Program-made: the position numbers and the translations under genes
Assembly (NCBI GenBank): GCA_020061545.1
Contig: JAGUYA010000043.1
Span: 1 to 6,640 of the forward strand
Length of the DNA: 6,640 bases
Direction of reading: 5' to 3'
Source of the DNA: Candidatus Omnitrophota bacterium
GTDB taxonomy: Bacteria > Omnitrophota > Gorgyraeia > Gygaellales > Profunditerraquicolaceae
Shown: in pieces, positions 1-6,069 of the stretch
Layout of the letters: every line of letters starts with the position of its first letter
Numbering within the stretch: the stretch's first letter is position 1
The notes under the pieces: model-generated
Seen by the model: the letters and a program-made list of their open reading frames with translations, nothing else
Told to the model about the DNA's origin: nothing
Database searches by the model: none

Positions 1-40
1 CACAGCAACTTACGTTCACCATCGTTCCGTAAGTTGCGTG
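1..40 (-). repeat. Family 1 hairpin element upstream of ftsK
   Basis: Perfect 10-bp arms at 5-14 and 28-37 enclose a 13-nt loop, and the outer CAC (1-3) and GTG (38-40) can pair around one bulged base (A4). Read on the minus strand the loop is GAACGATGGTGAA. The same hairpin, with a near-identical loop and stem, lies at 6589-6630 in the opposite orientation, and the loop type recurs in rimO. The right arm supplies the in-frame TAA (30-32) that closes the ftsK frame, and the element ends 10 nt before the ftsK start. The element touches the window edge, so its left boundary is unknown. What it does is not known; a dispersed REP- or MITE-like palindrome is the likeliest class. Confidence 0.75.
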
Positions 41-50
41 CTCATTAAAA

Positions 51-2198
51 GTGAGAGAAAAAAGATTAAACGAGGTCAAAGGCGTAATCCTTTTAGCAGT
101 GGGCCTGATGATACTCGCCAGCCTCATCAGGTTCGATTATTTAAACGACCTCCCTTTTTTTACTTCCCATCCCAATATCCCACCTAAGAATCTTCTCGGT
201 ATATTCGGTGCGTATCTGGGCGGAATAATCGTATTTTTATTTGGCAGACCCACCAGTTTTATTATTCCGGTATTTATTTTGTTATTAGGGATAAAGTTTT
301 TTAGGCTGGAACTGCCTTATTTAAGCATACCTAGGATGTTAGGCTTTTTAATTTTACTATTATCCATAGGCTCTCTTATTGGCATGTTCAGTTTCAAAAA
401 TGAAACTGTCAGGTTTTATTATGCAGGCTGTCCGGCGGCGCTCATCTCCAATGCTATTACTAAATATTTCAGCAGGTTAGGCGGCTTCATTATCTCTATC
501 ACCTTTATCATTCTATCGCTGGCGTTGGTTACGGAGATTTTAATCTCTTCATTGTTTTTAAATATTATCCATAAAACCCAGACTATTCTAAAACCCCTCT
601 TTAGTCTTAAGAAGAAAACCAAATCTGTGGTGGTGAAGCCGGTATTTCAGGAAAAGAAAGAACCTCAAGAATCTCTGGTATCGGGAGTAAACCTGAGGAT
701 AGTTGAATCCGTCACTAAACCCTTAACACCATCCAAACCCAAGATTCAGATAAAAACAAAACCTCAAGAGTTAAAAATAGGCGATTATCACCTGCCTTCT
801 TTAGATTTATTAGATTCTCCGCCTCCGCTTGAAGCCAGGCAGATTAAAGAAAACCTGACTGCCAATGCGCGTATTTTAGAGGAGACCTTAGATGATTTTG
901 GAATTTCAGTCAAAGTAACAGATATTGAACGCGGGCCGATAATTACGCGTTACGAACTTGAACCTGCGCCAGGAGTAAAATTGCATCGGATTGTGGCTTT
1001 AAGTGATGATATTGCTTTAACGATGAAGGCACAGTCAGTAAGAATTGTGGCGCCAATTCCAGGAAAGGGCAGGGTGGGCGTAGAGGTTCCGAACACGCAA
1101 AGCAGTTTTGTTTATTTAAAGGAGGTGCTCACCTTCGCGGAATTTAAAGAATCAGCATCCAAATTAACCCTGGCCTTAGGTAAGGATATTGCCGGGCTTC
1201 CCGTGATGGCGGATTTAGGTGATATGCCGCATCTTTTAATCGCCGGAACCACAGGTTCAGGTAAGACCGTATGCGTGAACTGTTTAATTTTATCTATGCT
1301 TTTTAAAGCCACGCCCAGCGAGCTTAAACTTTTAATGATTGACCCCAAAATGGTAGAGCTGGCACCTTTTAATGGATTAGCGCATCTTTTATGCCCTGTG
1401 GTTACCGATGCCAGAAAGGCATCAGTTGCCCTGAATTGGGTAGTAAACGAAATGGAAGAGCGCTATCAATTTTTGGCAAAATTGGGTGTCAGGAACATTG
1501 AGGCTTATAATGAAAAACAAGAAAGGCTTCCTTATATCGTGGTGATTATTGATGAGCTCGCGGATCTGATGAATATAGCCCGGGACCAGATTGAGAGTGC
1601 GATTACCCGCCTCGCCCAGCTTTCTCGCGCAGTAGGTATACATTTAATTTTAGCCACACAGAGGCCTTCCGTAGATGTCATTACAGGAGTGATTAAAGCT
1701 AATTTTTCTGCACGCATATCTTTTAAGGTGGCCTCTAAAGTAGATTCGCGCACCGTCTTAGATATGAACGGAGCAGATAAACTCTTAGGAAGAGGCGATA
1801 TGTTATTCTTACGACCAGGGGAATCAAAATTAATCCGTGCCCAGGGTTCATTAGTGAGTGATAATGAGATTGAAAGAGTAGTAGATTTTATCAAGTCTCA
1901 AGGAGAGCCGGTTTACGATGAACAGATTCTCAAAGAACAACAAAAGCCTGTTTTCGTGAATGGACAAAAAGATGAATTTTATGATGATGCAATCAGGGTA
2001 ATTGTGGAGAGCGGCCAAGCCTCTGTATCGATATTACAGAGGCGTCTACGTTTAGGTTATACGCGTGCTGCCAGAATTATTGATATGATGGAGCAGGAAG
2101 GTCTTATTGGTTCTTTTGAAGGGAGTAAGCCCCGTAAAATCTTAATTGATAGAGAAGCCTGGCTGGAAAAAGAAATAATGCCAGAAGAGAATAAATAG
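51..2198 (+). CDS. ftsK: FtsK/SpoIIIE DNA translocase
   Basis: Septal DNA pump that uses ATP to move chromosome termini through the closing division site. The 715-residue protein has the full family layout. About four to five hydrophobic segments lie at residues 10-28, 47-65, 70-87, 97-115 and 145-172. A short basic/proline linker (about 173-245) follows, then the alpha domain with GPIITRYELEPAPG near 295-308. The RecA-like motor has Walker A AGTTGSGKT (398-406), Walker B IVVIIDELADL (496-506) and ATQRPSVDVITG (535-546). A C-terminal gamma winged helix (about 644-702) contains RRLRLGYTRAARIIDMM, the part that reads chromosome polarity sequences. The linker is much shorter than in E. coli FtsK and nearer SpoIIIE size. 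GTG at 51 is the first possible start after the in-frame TAA at 30-32. No Shine-Dalgarno is visible, and a hairpin element ends 10 nt upstream. Confidence 0.97.
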   Translation: MREKRLNEVKGVILLAVGLMILASLIRFDYLNDLPFFTSHPNIPPKNLLGIFGAYLGGIIVFLFGRPTSFIIPVFILLLGIKFFRLELPYLSIPRMLGFLILLLSIGSLIGMFSFKNETVRFYYAGCPAALISNAITKYFSRLGGFIISITFIILSLALVTEILISSLFLNIIHKTQTILKPLFSLKKKTKSVVVKPVFQEKKEPQESLVSGVNLRIVESVTKPLTPSKPKIQIKTKPQELKIGDYHLPSLDLLDSPPPLEARQIKENLTANARILEETLDDFGISVKVTDIERGPIITRYELEPAPGVKLHRIVALSDDIALTMKAQSVRIVAPIPGKGRVGVEVPNTQSSFVYLKEVLTFAEFKESASKLTLALGKDIAGLPVMADLGDMPHLLIAGTTGSGKTVCVNCLILSMLFKATPSELKLLMIDPKMVELAPFNGLAHLLCPVVTDARKASVALNWVVNEMEERYQFLAKLGVRNIEAYNEKQERLPYIVVIIDELADLMNIARDQIESAITRLAQLSRAVGIHLILATQRPSVDVITGVIKANFSARISFKVASKVDSRTVLDMNGADKLLGRGDMLFLRPGESKLIRAQGSLVSDNEIERVVDFIKSQGEPVYDEQILKEQQKPVFVNGQKDEFYDDAIRVIVESGQASVSILQRRLRLGYTRAARIIDMMEQEGLIGSFEGSKPRKILIDREAWLEKEIMPEENK

Positions 2199-2200
2199 CC

Positions 2201-2953
2201 ATGGAATCAGCAGGTGCAAGACTGAAGAAAATACGCCTGGAAAAGGGCTTAAGCCTAGAAGAGGTACACAAGAAAACCAAGATTCATCTCAATATTCTCA
2301 GGGCCATAGAAGAGGATAGTCTGATAGATTTTAACCCCGTATACGTAAAAGGATTCTTGAAAATTTACTGTAAATTTTTAGGCGTAGACTCTAAGGATTA
2401 TATACCGGCTTATAAAGAACCCCAGAGTAAAGTTGAATATGTCTTGAGATTTTCCCAGAAACCCGCACCATTATTTAAGACGCCCTCACTAAAACTATCT
2501 TCTCTGAAAGCTATACGCATAAAAACAAAGACAATCTTTACCATTATCTTGATACTTGTGTTTGTTGTTGTTTTATTTAATTTAGGTAAGGAAGTTTTCC
2601 TTAAGCGTAGTTTTGTATCGAGTAGATCCGGTATTGCTTCCTCCAAAATAGATAAGACTCAAATAACCAAAACCCAGGACGTAAGCGCAGTAAAAATAAT
2701 CAGATTAGATATACGCGCTAAAGAAAATTGCTTTATACAGGTAAAATCCGATGGTCGAGTTGTTTTCCAAAATATATTAAGAAAAGGTAGAGCTGAAAGT
2801 TGGCAGGCAATGAACAAAATAGAACTTTCTTTGGGTAATGCCGGCGTTGTAGAATTAGAAGTGAATGGCAAGCGTATATCAGCTCTGGGCAGAAGAGGAC
2901 AAGCGCTGAAGAATATCCTGATTACTAAAGAAGGTTTAAGTATTAAGCGATGA
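2201..2953 (+). CDS. rodZ: RodZ-type membrane-anchored HTH protein
   Basis: Predicted cell-shape/division scaffold of the RodZ family; in rod-shaped bacteria RodZ links MreB to the membrane. The 250-residue protein shows the three family parts in order. First is a Cro/C1-type helix-turn-helix (about 5-70; GARLKKIRLEKGLSLEEV, then the VYVKGFLKIYCKFLGVD helix). Next is one transmembrane segment (about 111-128) after a basic stretch. Last is a periplasmic beta domain of the DUF4115 type (about 165-250), with a WQAM-x-LSLGNAG-x-VNGK pattern. It starts 2 nt after the ftsK stop, so the two are almost certainly co-transcribed; only a weak purine-rich AGAAGAG precedes the ATG. Its stop overlaps the rimO start as ATGA. 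The HTH alone could suggest a DNA-binding regulator, but the HTH-TM-DUF4115 order favours RodZ. Confidence 0.85.
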   Translation: MESAGARLKKIRLEKGLSLEEVHKKTKIHLNILRAIEEDSLIDFNPVYVKGFLKIYCKFLGVDSKDYIPAYKEPQSKVEYVLRFSQKPAPLFKTPSLKLSSLKAIRIKTKTIFTIILILVFVVVLFNLGKEVFLKRSFVSSRSGIASSKIDKTQITKTQDVSAVKIIRLDIRAKENCFIQVKSDGRVVFQNILRKGRAESWQAMNKIELSLGNAGVVELEVNGKRISALGRRGQALKNILITKEGLSIKR

Positions 2954-4275
2954 GAGATAAATATAAGATTGGCACTTCGACTCCGCTCAGTGCCAATGGT
3001 GAGCATAATCGAACCATTGGAATATTAAGTCTGGGTTGCCCTAGGAATCTGGTAGACTCAGAAAATATTTTGGGTAGGCTTAGTCTAAAAGGTTATTCCT
3101 TTGTAGATATAGATAAGGCAGATATTGCCCTTGTGAACACCTGTGCTTTTATAGAAGAGGCTAAAACCGAATCCATAGCTGCCATATTAGATTTAATTGA
3201 TTTAAAAAGAAAAGGGAAGATTAAGAAGATAGTTGTTTATGGGTGTTTAACCCAGCGTTATAAAGATAAATTACAAAAAGAGCTACCCGAAGTTGACGCT
3301 TTTGTGGGTAAAATTTCTTTAAACCATAGCCTTAAGGCATGGCGTCTTACGCCCAAACATTATGCGTATGTAAAGATTTGCGAAGGCTGCATAAATAATT
3401 GCAGTTATTGTATTATTCCCAAGATAAAAGGAAAGTTTGCGAGCCTGGATATTGATTCTATACTGACTAAGATAAAGAGGTTTGATAAGAATAAAGTTTC
3501 AGAAGTAAATATCATCGGTCAAGATATTACAGGTTATGGTTTAGATTTATACGCAAGCGCCAGATTACCCGAACTTTTAAAGAATATAATTAAGAAAACC
3601 AAAAATATTGGTTGGATAAGGCTTCTATATCTATACCCCAGTCGTATTAACGATAAATTACTGGAATTGATTAAAGACGAACCTCGGATTTGTAAATATA
3701 TTGATTTACCTCTGCAACACATCAATGACCGTATCTTAAGATTAATGCGCAGGAACACCACTAAAAAAGATATCTTGAGACTCATTGATAAAATTAGAAA
3801 AAAGATACCTAACGCAGTCATACGCACTTCACTTATAGTAGGATTCCCTTCTGAGACAGATAAGGAATTTAGGGAATTGTTGGATTTTATCGAAGAGGTA
3901 AGATTTGAAAGGTTAGGTGCCTTTATTTATTCCCGGGAAGAGGGTACAATGGCATATAGTCTAAAAGGACAAATCCCTGCCCAAATGAAAAGAGAACGTT
4001 TTAATACCCTGATGTTACAGCAGCAAAGAATCTCTGAAGGTGTGAATAAAAAATTCTTAAAGGCCGCTATCGACGTCTTAATAGATGAACCCAGCTCCTG
4101 TGCACAGGGGCTGGGTGAAAAAGAAGAGGGCTCTTATTTAGGCCGCAGTCAGTATGACGCACCCGAGGTAGATGGTCTGGTTTATGTAGATTCTAAAAAA
4201 ACATTGAAACCAGGAGATTTTGTTAGGGTAGAAATCACAGATACCCTAGAATATGATTTAGTAGGTAAGGTATGA
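2950..4275 (+). CDS. rimO: Ribosomal protein S12 methylthiotransferase RimO, with two in-frame palindromic insertions
   Basis: Radical-SAM enzyme that adds a methylthio group to a conserved aspartate of ribosomal protein S12 (uS12). The N-terminal MTTase domain has cluster-binding Cys30, Cys65 and Cys99 (SLGCPRNLVDSEN; VNTCAF; YGCLTQRY). The radical-SAM core has the CxxxCxxC at Cys147/151/154. The C-terminal TRAM domain (about 370-441) contains QYDAPEVDG, which favours RimO over MiaB. The 441 residues include two stretches that look inserted: 9-24, encoded by a double hairpin, and 381-390, encoded by a 28-bp palindrome. Removing both gives an uninterrupted start MRDKYKIG-ILSLGCP and a normal TRAM LIDE-KEEG junction, about 415 residues in all. 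The segment after Cys154 (IPKIKGKFASL) departs from the usual R-S-R pattern. The start at 2950 overlaps the upstream stop (ATGA), implying translational coupling; no strong Shine-Dalgarno at normal spacing. Confidence 0.95.
   Translation: MRDKYKIGTSTPLSANGEHNRTIGILSLGCPRNLVDSENILGRLSLKGYSFVDIDKADIALVNTCAFIEEAKTESIAAILDLIDLKRKGKIKKIVVYGCLTQRYKDKLQKELPEVDAFVGKISLNHSLKAWRLTPKHYAYVKICEGCINNCSYCIIPKIKGKFASLDIDSILTKIKRFDKNKVSEVNIIGQDITGYGLDLYASARLPELLKNIIKKTKNIGWIRLLYLYPSRINDKLLELIKDEPRICKYIDLPLQHINDRILRLMRRNTTKKDILRLIDKIRKKIPNAVIRTSLIVGFPSETDKEFRELLDFIEEVRFERLGAFIYSREEGTMAYSLKGQIPAQMKRERFNTLMLQQQRISEGVNKKFLKAAIDVLIDEPSSCAQGLGEKEEGSYLGRSQYDAPEVDGLVYVDSKKTLKPGDFVRVEITDTLEYDLVGKV
2968..3020. repeat. 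Family 1 double-hairpin (BIME-like) element inside the rimO 5' end
   Basis: Two abutting hairpins share their middle arm. Hairpin A has perfect 9-bp arms 2968-2976 and 2989-2997 around a 12-nt loop, reading GAGCGGAGTCGA on the minus strand. Hairpin B has perfect 8-bp arms 2993-3000 and 3013-3020 around GAGCATAATCGA on the plus strand. The loops match each other and those at the window edges (GARCRNNRNYGA), so this is an inverted pair of one family. ATTGG occurs at 2968-2972 and 3016-3020, as expected if 48 nt (16 codons) were inserted with a 5-bp target duplication. Removing one repeat unit restores a normal RimO N-terminus without frame change. The duplication is an inference, because ATTGG is also part of the palindrome arms. 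Confidence 0.8.
4086..4119. repeat. Family 2 palindrome inserted in the rimO TRAM region
   Basis: A 28-bp palindrome (4089-4116, centre TGTGCACA) pairs throughout, except one T/G opposition at 4096/4109. It is bracketed by TGAA at 4086-4089 and 4116-4119, consistent with a 30-nt (10-codon) insertion that kept the frame and added residues 381-390. The ends, TGAACCC on the left and GGGTGAA on the right, and the following GC-x-CC bases match the ends of the larger element at 4279-4395. That match makes a shared family likely. The encoded decapeptide PSSCAQGLGE is not part of the usual RimO fold. Confidence 0.75.
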
Positions 4276-4277
4276 GC

Positions 4278-4376
4278 ATGAACCCCGCACCTTCTTTGCA
4301 TTCAACTATACTGTTAGTTATTAGTAAGAAGGGTCGGGGTAAAAGATATGATGGACAGATAAGAACACTAGAATAA
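4278..4376 (+). CDS. Possible leader peptide ORF upstream of pgsA
   Basis: A 32-codon ORF starts at ATG 4278 with AAGG (4267-4270) at an ideal 7-nt spacing; an alternative ATG at 4272 overlaps the rimO stop as ATGA. It runs through the whole rimO-pgsA gap and ends with TAA at 4374-4376, the last two bases of which begin the AAGGAG Shine-Dalgarno of pgsA. The product (MNPAPSLHSTILL..., with a basic middle KKGRGKR) resembles no family I recognise. An open stretch of this length is not rare by chance in such DNA. Only its position, overlapping both ends of a regulatory-looking hairpin, makes it worth listing. Confidence 0.22.
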   Translation: MNPAPSLHSTILLVISKKGRGKRYDGQIRTLE

Positions 4377-4395
4377 GGAGAAGGTGCGGGGTGAA
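4279..4395 (+). promoter_or_regulatory. Long inverted repeat sequestering the pgsA ribosome-binding site and start (family 2 element)
   Basis: The 5' arm 4283-4295 is perfectly complementary to 4379-4391. Flanking A-T and wobble pairs extend the stem to 4282-4297 with 4377-4392, which would bury GGAG of the Shine-Dalgarno and the first two bases of the GTG start of pgsA. The same 5' arm can instead pair with 4327-4339 (11 of 13 positions, two central mismatches; ends extend to 4282/4340 and 4296/4326), leaving the pgsA start free. A small 5-bp hairpin (4304-4308 with 4315-4319) sits inside that alternative fold. TGAA flanks both ends (4279-4282 and 4392-4395), as in the rimO palindrome. The element may be a mobile palindrome later used as a translational switch. 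No T-tract follows either fold, so it is not an obvious terminator, and no known riboswitch class was recognised. Confidence 0.6.
4375..4380 (+). promoter_or_regulatory. Strong Shine-Dalgarno (AAGGAG) of pgsA
   Basis: AAGGAG lies 10 nt before the GTG at 4391 and supports that start. It is the only strong Shine-Dalgarno at a normal distance from any of the seven genes here. Its GGAG falls within the 3' side of the long inverted repeat, and its leading AA overlaps the TAA of the short upstream ORF. Confidence 0.7.
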
Positions 4396-4969
4396 TATTG
4401 CCAATAGACTGACTTTATTAAGGATTATTCTTACCTTTGTCTTTATGTTTTTCTTATTCTGTCATGGCCTATGGGCAAAGGTGTTAAGTCTTGCTATTTT
4501 TATCTTTGCGGCCCTGTCAGATTTTTTTGACGGCAGAATCGCACATAAGAAGAATATGGTTACTGATTTCGGAAAGCTTATGGACCCTATTGCAGATAAG
4601 ATTTTAGTCTTGGCAGCATTTACTGCTTTTGTACAGATGCAGTTAATTGATGCCTGGATGTTTGTGATTATCGTCTCCCGCGAAATATTAATTACCTCAT
4701 TGCGGTTATTTGCACTGAATAAAGGAAAGGTCCTCTCTGCATCCAAGACAGGAAAGCATAAGACCATATCGCAAATGGTAGCGATATTCTATATATTAGG
4801 ATTTATTGTTTTAAAAGAAGTAATGCTGGCTTTCTTTACCTGGAACCCAGCCTGGGAGAATTTCTTCCGCAACAGTATCTATATTCTGATGCTACTTACC
4901 GTAGGGCTTACTCTCTATTCTGGCTTTCATTATCTCTGGGAGAACCGCAAGATCATCACCAGACTCTAA
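4391..4969 (+). CDS. pgsA: CDP-diacylglycerol--glycerol-3-phosphate 3-phosphatidyltransferase
   Basis: Integral membrane enzyme joining CDP-diacylglycerol and glycerol-3-phosphate to give phosphatidylglycerol phosphate, the committed step toward phosphatidylglycerol. The 192-residue protein begins MNIANRLTLLRIILT, the standard PgsA opening. It carries the CDP-alcohol phosphotransferase signature at 44-69 with Asp44, Asp47, Gly48, Gly61, Asp65 and Asp69 all present and correctly spaced. The following SREILITSLR and SKTGKHKT segments are also typical of PgsA. Hydrophobic segments lie near 10-45, 71-98, 126-150 and 161-182. One signature residue differs: His52 stands where arginine is usual (DGxxAR). 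Translation starts at GTG 4391, supported by AAGGAG. Start and Shine-Dalgarno lie in the arm of a long inverted repeat. The next-step gene, pgpA, follows after 92 nt. Confidence 0.94.
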   Translation: MNIANRLTLLRIILTFVFMFFLFCHGLWAKVLSLAIFIFAALSDFFDGRIAHKKNMVTDFGKLMDPIADKILVLAAFTAFVQMQLIDAWMFVIIVSREILITSLRLFALNKGKVLSASKTGKHKTISQMVAIFYILGFIVLKEVMLAFFTWNPAWENFFRNSIYILMLLTVGLTLYSGFHYLWENRKIITRL

Positions 4970-5013
4970 GACCTCCTTTTTATGGAAAGTATAAACCACT
5001 TTCCTCTACCACT

Positions 5014-5056
5014 GAAAATCACATTGAAGTTCTGCATCGCGAGCGAAGCGATTTTC
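5014..5056 (+). repeat. Weak hairpin with a family 1-like loop, upstream of pgpA
   Basis: ATCGC (5036-5040) pairs with GCGAT (5048-5052) around GAGCGAA. The stretch GAGCGAAGCGA (5041-5051) closely resembles the family 1 loops GAGCGACGCGAA and GAGCGGAGTCGA. An alternative outer pairing joins GAAAATC (5014-5020) and GATTTTC (5050-5056). The stems are short, and 7-bp pairings like this occur by chance in a window this size, so only the loop similarity and the position just before the pgpA start support it. It may be a decayed copy. The rest of the 4970-5061 gap shows no promoter or terminator I can support. Confidence 0.4.
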
Positions 5057-5061
5057 TTGTC

Positions 5062-5532
5062 ATGAACATGCGTAATTTTATCATTAAGACTTTAAGTACA
5101 TTTTTTTATGTGGGGTATCTGCCTTTTATACCAGGCACATTTGCCAGTATAGCGGGGATACTTTTAATTTATTTACTCAAAGATAATAGCTTTATATATA
5201 TATTATTTACTGTGGTTTTGATAATCTTAGGATTTTTAATCAGCGGAAAAGCAGAGAAGATATTTAATAAGAAAGATGCAAGATTTATCGTGATAGATGA
5301 AGTCTCAGGTATGCTCCTCAGCCTTCTATTATTTATACCTTATGATATAAAATTAATAGTTATGGCTTTTATTTTATTTCGTATCTTAGATGCATTCAAA
5401 CCCTATCCGTCAGACAGATTGCAGCGTTTAGCAGGAAGTATAGGCATAATGAGCGATGATATTGTAGCTGGCTTATACACCAATATTATTCTTCAGATAG
5501 TTTCCAGATTAGTTTCTTTGAGGGCTTCGTAG
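5062..5532 (+). CDS. pgpA: Phosphatidylglycerophosphatase A
   Basis: Membrane phosphatase that removes the phosphate from phosphatidylglycerol phosphate, the product of PgsA encoded just upstream, giving phosphatidylglycerol. The 156-residue length is normal for PgpA. Conserved blocks are visible in order: GYLPFIPGTFASIAG (18-32), DARFIVIDEVSGM (72-84, with the acidic Asp79-Glu80), FRILDAFKPYPSDR (106-119) and GIMSDDIVAGLY (128-139, with the Asp132-Asp133 pair). Hydrophobic segments lie near 27-39, 44-61, 84-93 and 97-109. ATG 5062 or ATG 5068 could start the protein; neither has a Shine-Dalgarno, and a hairpin lies 5 nt upstream. The last 40 nt of the frame overlap the 3' end of thpR on the other strand, with no terminator between them. 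Confidence 0.93.
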   Translation: MNMRNFIIKTLSTFFYVGYLPFIPGTFASIAGILLIYLLKDNSFIYILFTVVLIILGFLISGKAEKIFNKKDARFIVIDEVSGMLLSLLLFIPYDIKLIVMAFILFRILDAFKPYPSDRLQRLAGSIGIMSDDIVAGLYTNIILQIVSRLVSLRAS

Positions 5533-6062
5533 ATAGGGCCACCTGGGGTGAGGGTGCTTTTAAAGAGACTAATCTTAGTAACGCAAAATTCTAATTTTTC
5601 CCCGCCTAATTCTGCTTTATTTTTCAAATTCTGAACTAACCTTTCCCGATTTACAGGAGTTCTTAGCCTGCCAATGGTGATATGCGAAGAAAAAGGCCGG
5701 TTTTCTTTAGGGATGCCGATTTTGGCAATTTTTTCTTCTAATTCCTTGGCTATTTGCTTAATTTCCTTATCTCCCATATCCAAACCTACCCAGATGACGC
5801 GAGGAAAATCTATTTTAGGGAATGCTCCTAAAGAGGAAATGTGCGCCTGAAATTTATTTTTTCCTTTGGCGGTTTCTTCGATAATCTTACTAATCTTATC
5901 TAATTTTTTCTCGTCAACTTCCCCTAGGAACTTTAGAGTTAAATGGATGTTATCGGGCTTAACCCACTTTACATCTGCTCCTGAGGTCCTTAATTGATTT
6001 TGAATGCCGCTTAAAAAACCTTTAATCTCTTCAGGTAACTCAATAGCAATAAATGTCCTCAT
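5493..6062 (-). CDS. thpR: RNA 2',3'-cyclic phosphodiesterase (2H/LigT family)
   Basis: Small soluble 2H phosphoesterase. Family members open 2',3'-cyclic phosphate ends of RNA; the bacterial enzymes were first described as 2'-5' RNA ligases. The 189-residue protein has the typical opening MRTFIAIELPEEI and both catalytic motifs, HLTLKFLG (His40, Thr42) and HITIGRL (His127, Thr129), near the usual spacing. The C-terminal LFKSTLTPGGPIYEAL is also characteristic. ATG at 6062 was chosen because it gives this canonical start. A longer frame to GTG 6107 would only add residues translated from a palindromic repeat. The pncC stop lies 10 nt upstream on the same strand, and no Shine-Dalgarno is visible, so expression probably depends on translation of pncC. 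The stop overlaps pgpA by 40 nt, convergently. Confidence 0.94.
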   Translation of the reverse strand: MRTFIAIELPEEIKGFLSGIQNQLRTSGADVKWVKPDNIHLTLKFLGEVDEKKLDKISKIIEETAKGKNKFQAHISSLGAFPKIDFPRVIWVGLDMGDKEIKQIAKELEEKIAKIGIPKENRPFSSHITIGRLRTPVNRERLVQNLKNKAELGGEKLEFCVTKISLFKSTLTPGGPIYEALKETNLETI

Positions 6063-6069
6063 AATTATC

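Noticed and set aside
389..408. 7-bp inverted repeat inside ftsK
   Set aside because: It matches none of the element families, does not disturb the protein, and is within chance expectation.
1532..1894. Minus-strand open frame inside ftsK
   Set aside because: It mirrors the conserved motor domain of ftsK and shows no motif of its own. Similar frames inside rodZ, rimO and pgsA were dropped for the same reason.
4296..4324. Promoter-like TTGCAT and TATTAG with 17-nt spacing before pgsA
   Set aside because: Too few consensus matches (about three and four of six), and the bases are already explained by the leader fold.
4984..5004. 7-bp inverted repeat GGAAAGT/ACTTTCC as a terminator after pgsA
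   Set aside because: The stem is AT-rich with no T-run after it on either strand. Several 7-bp inverted repeats are expected by chance in a window this long.
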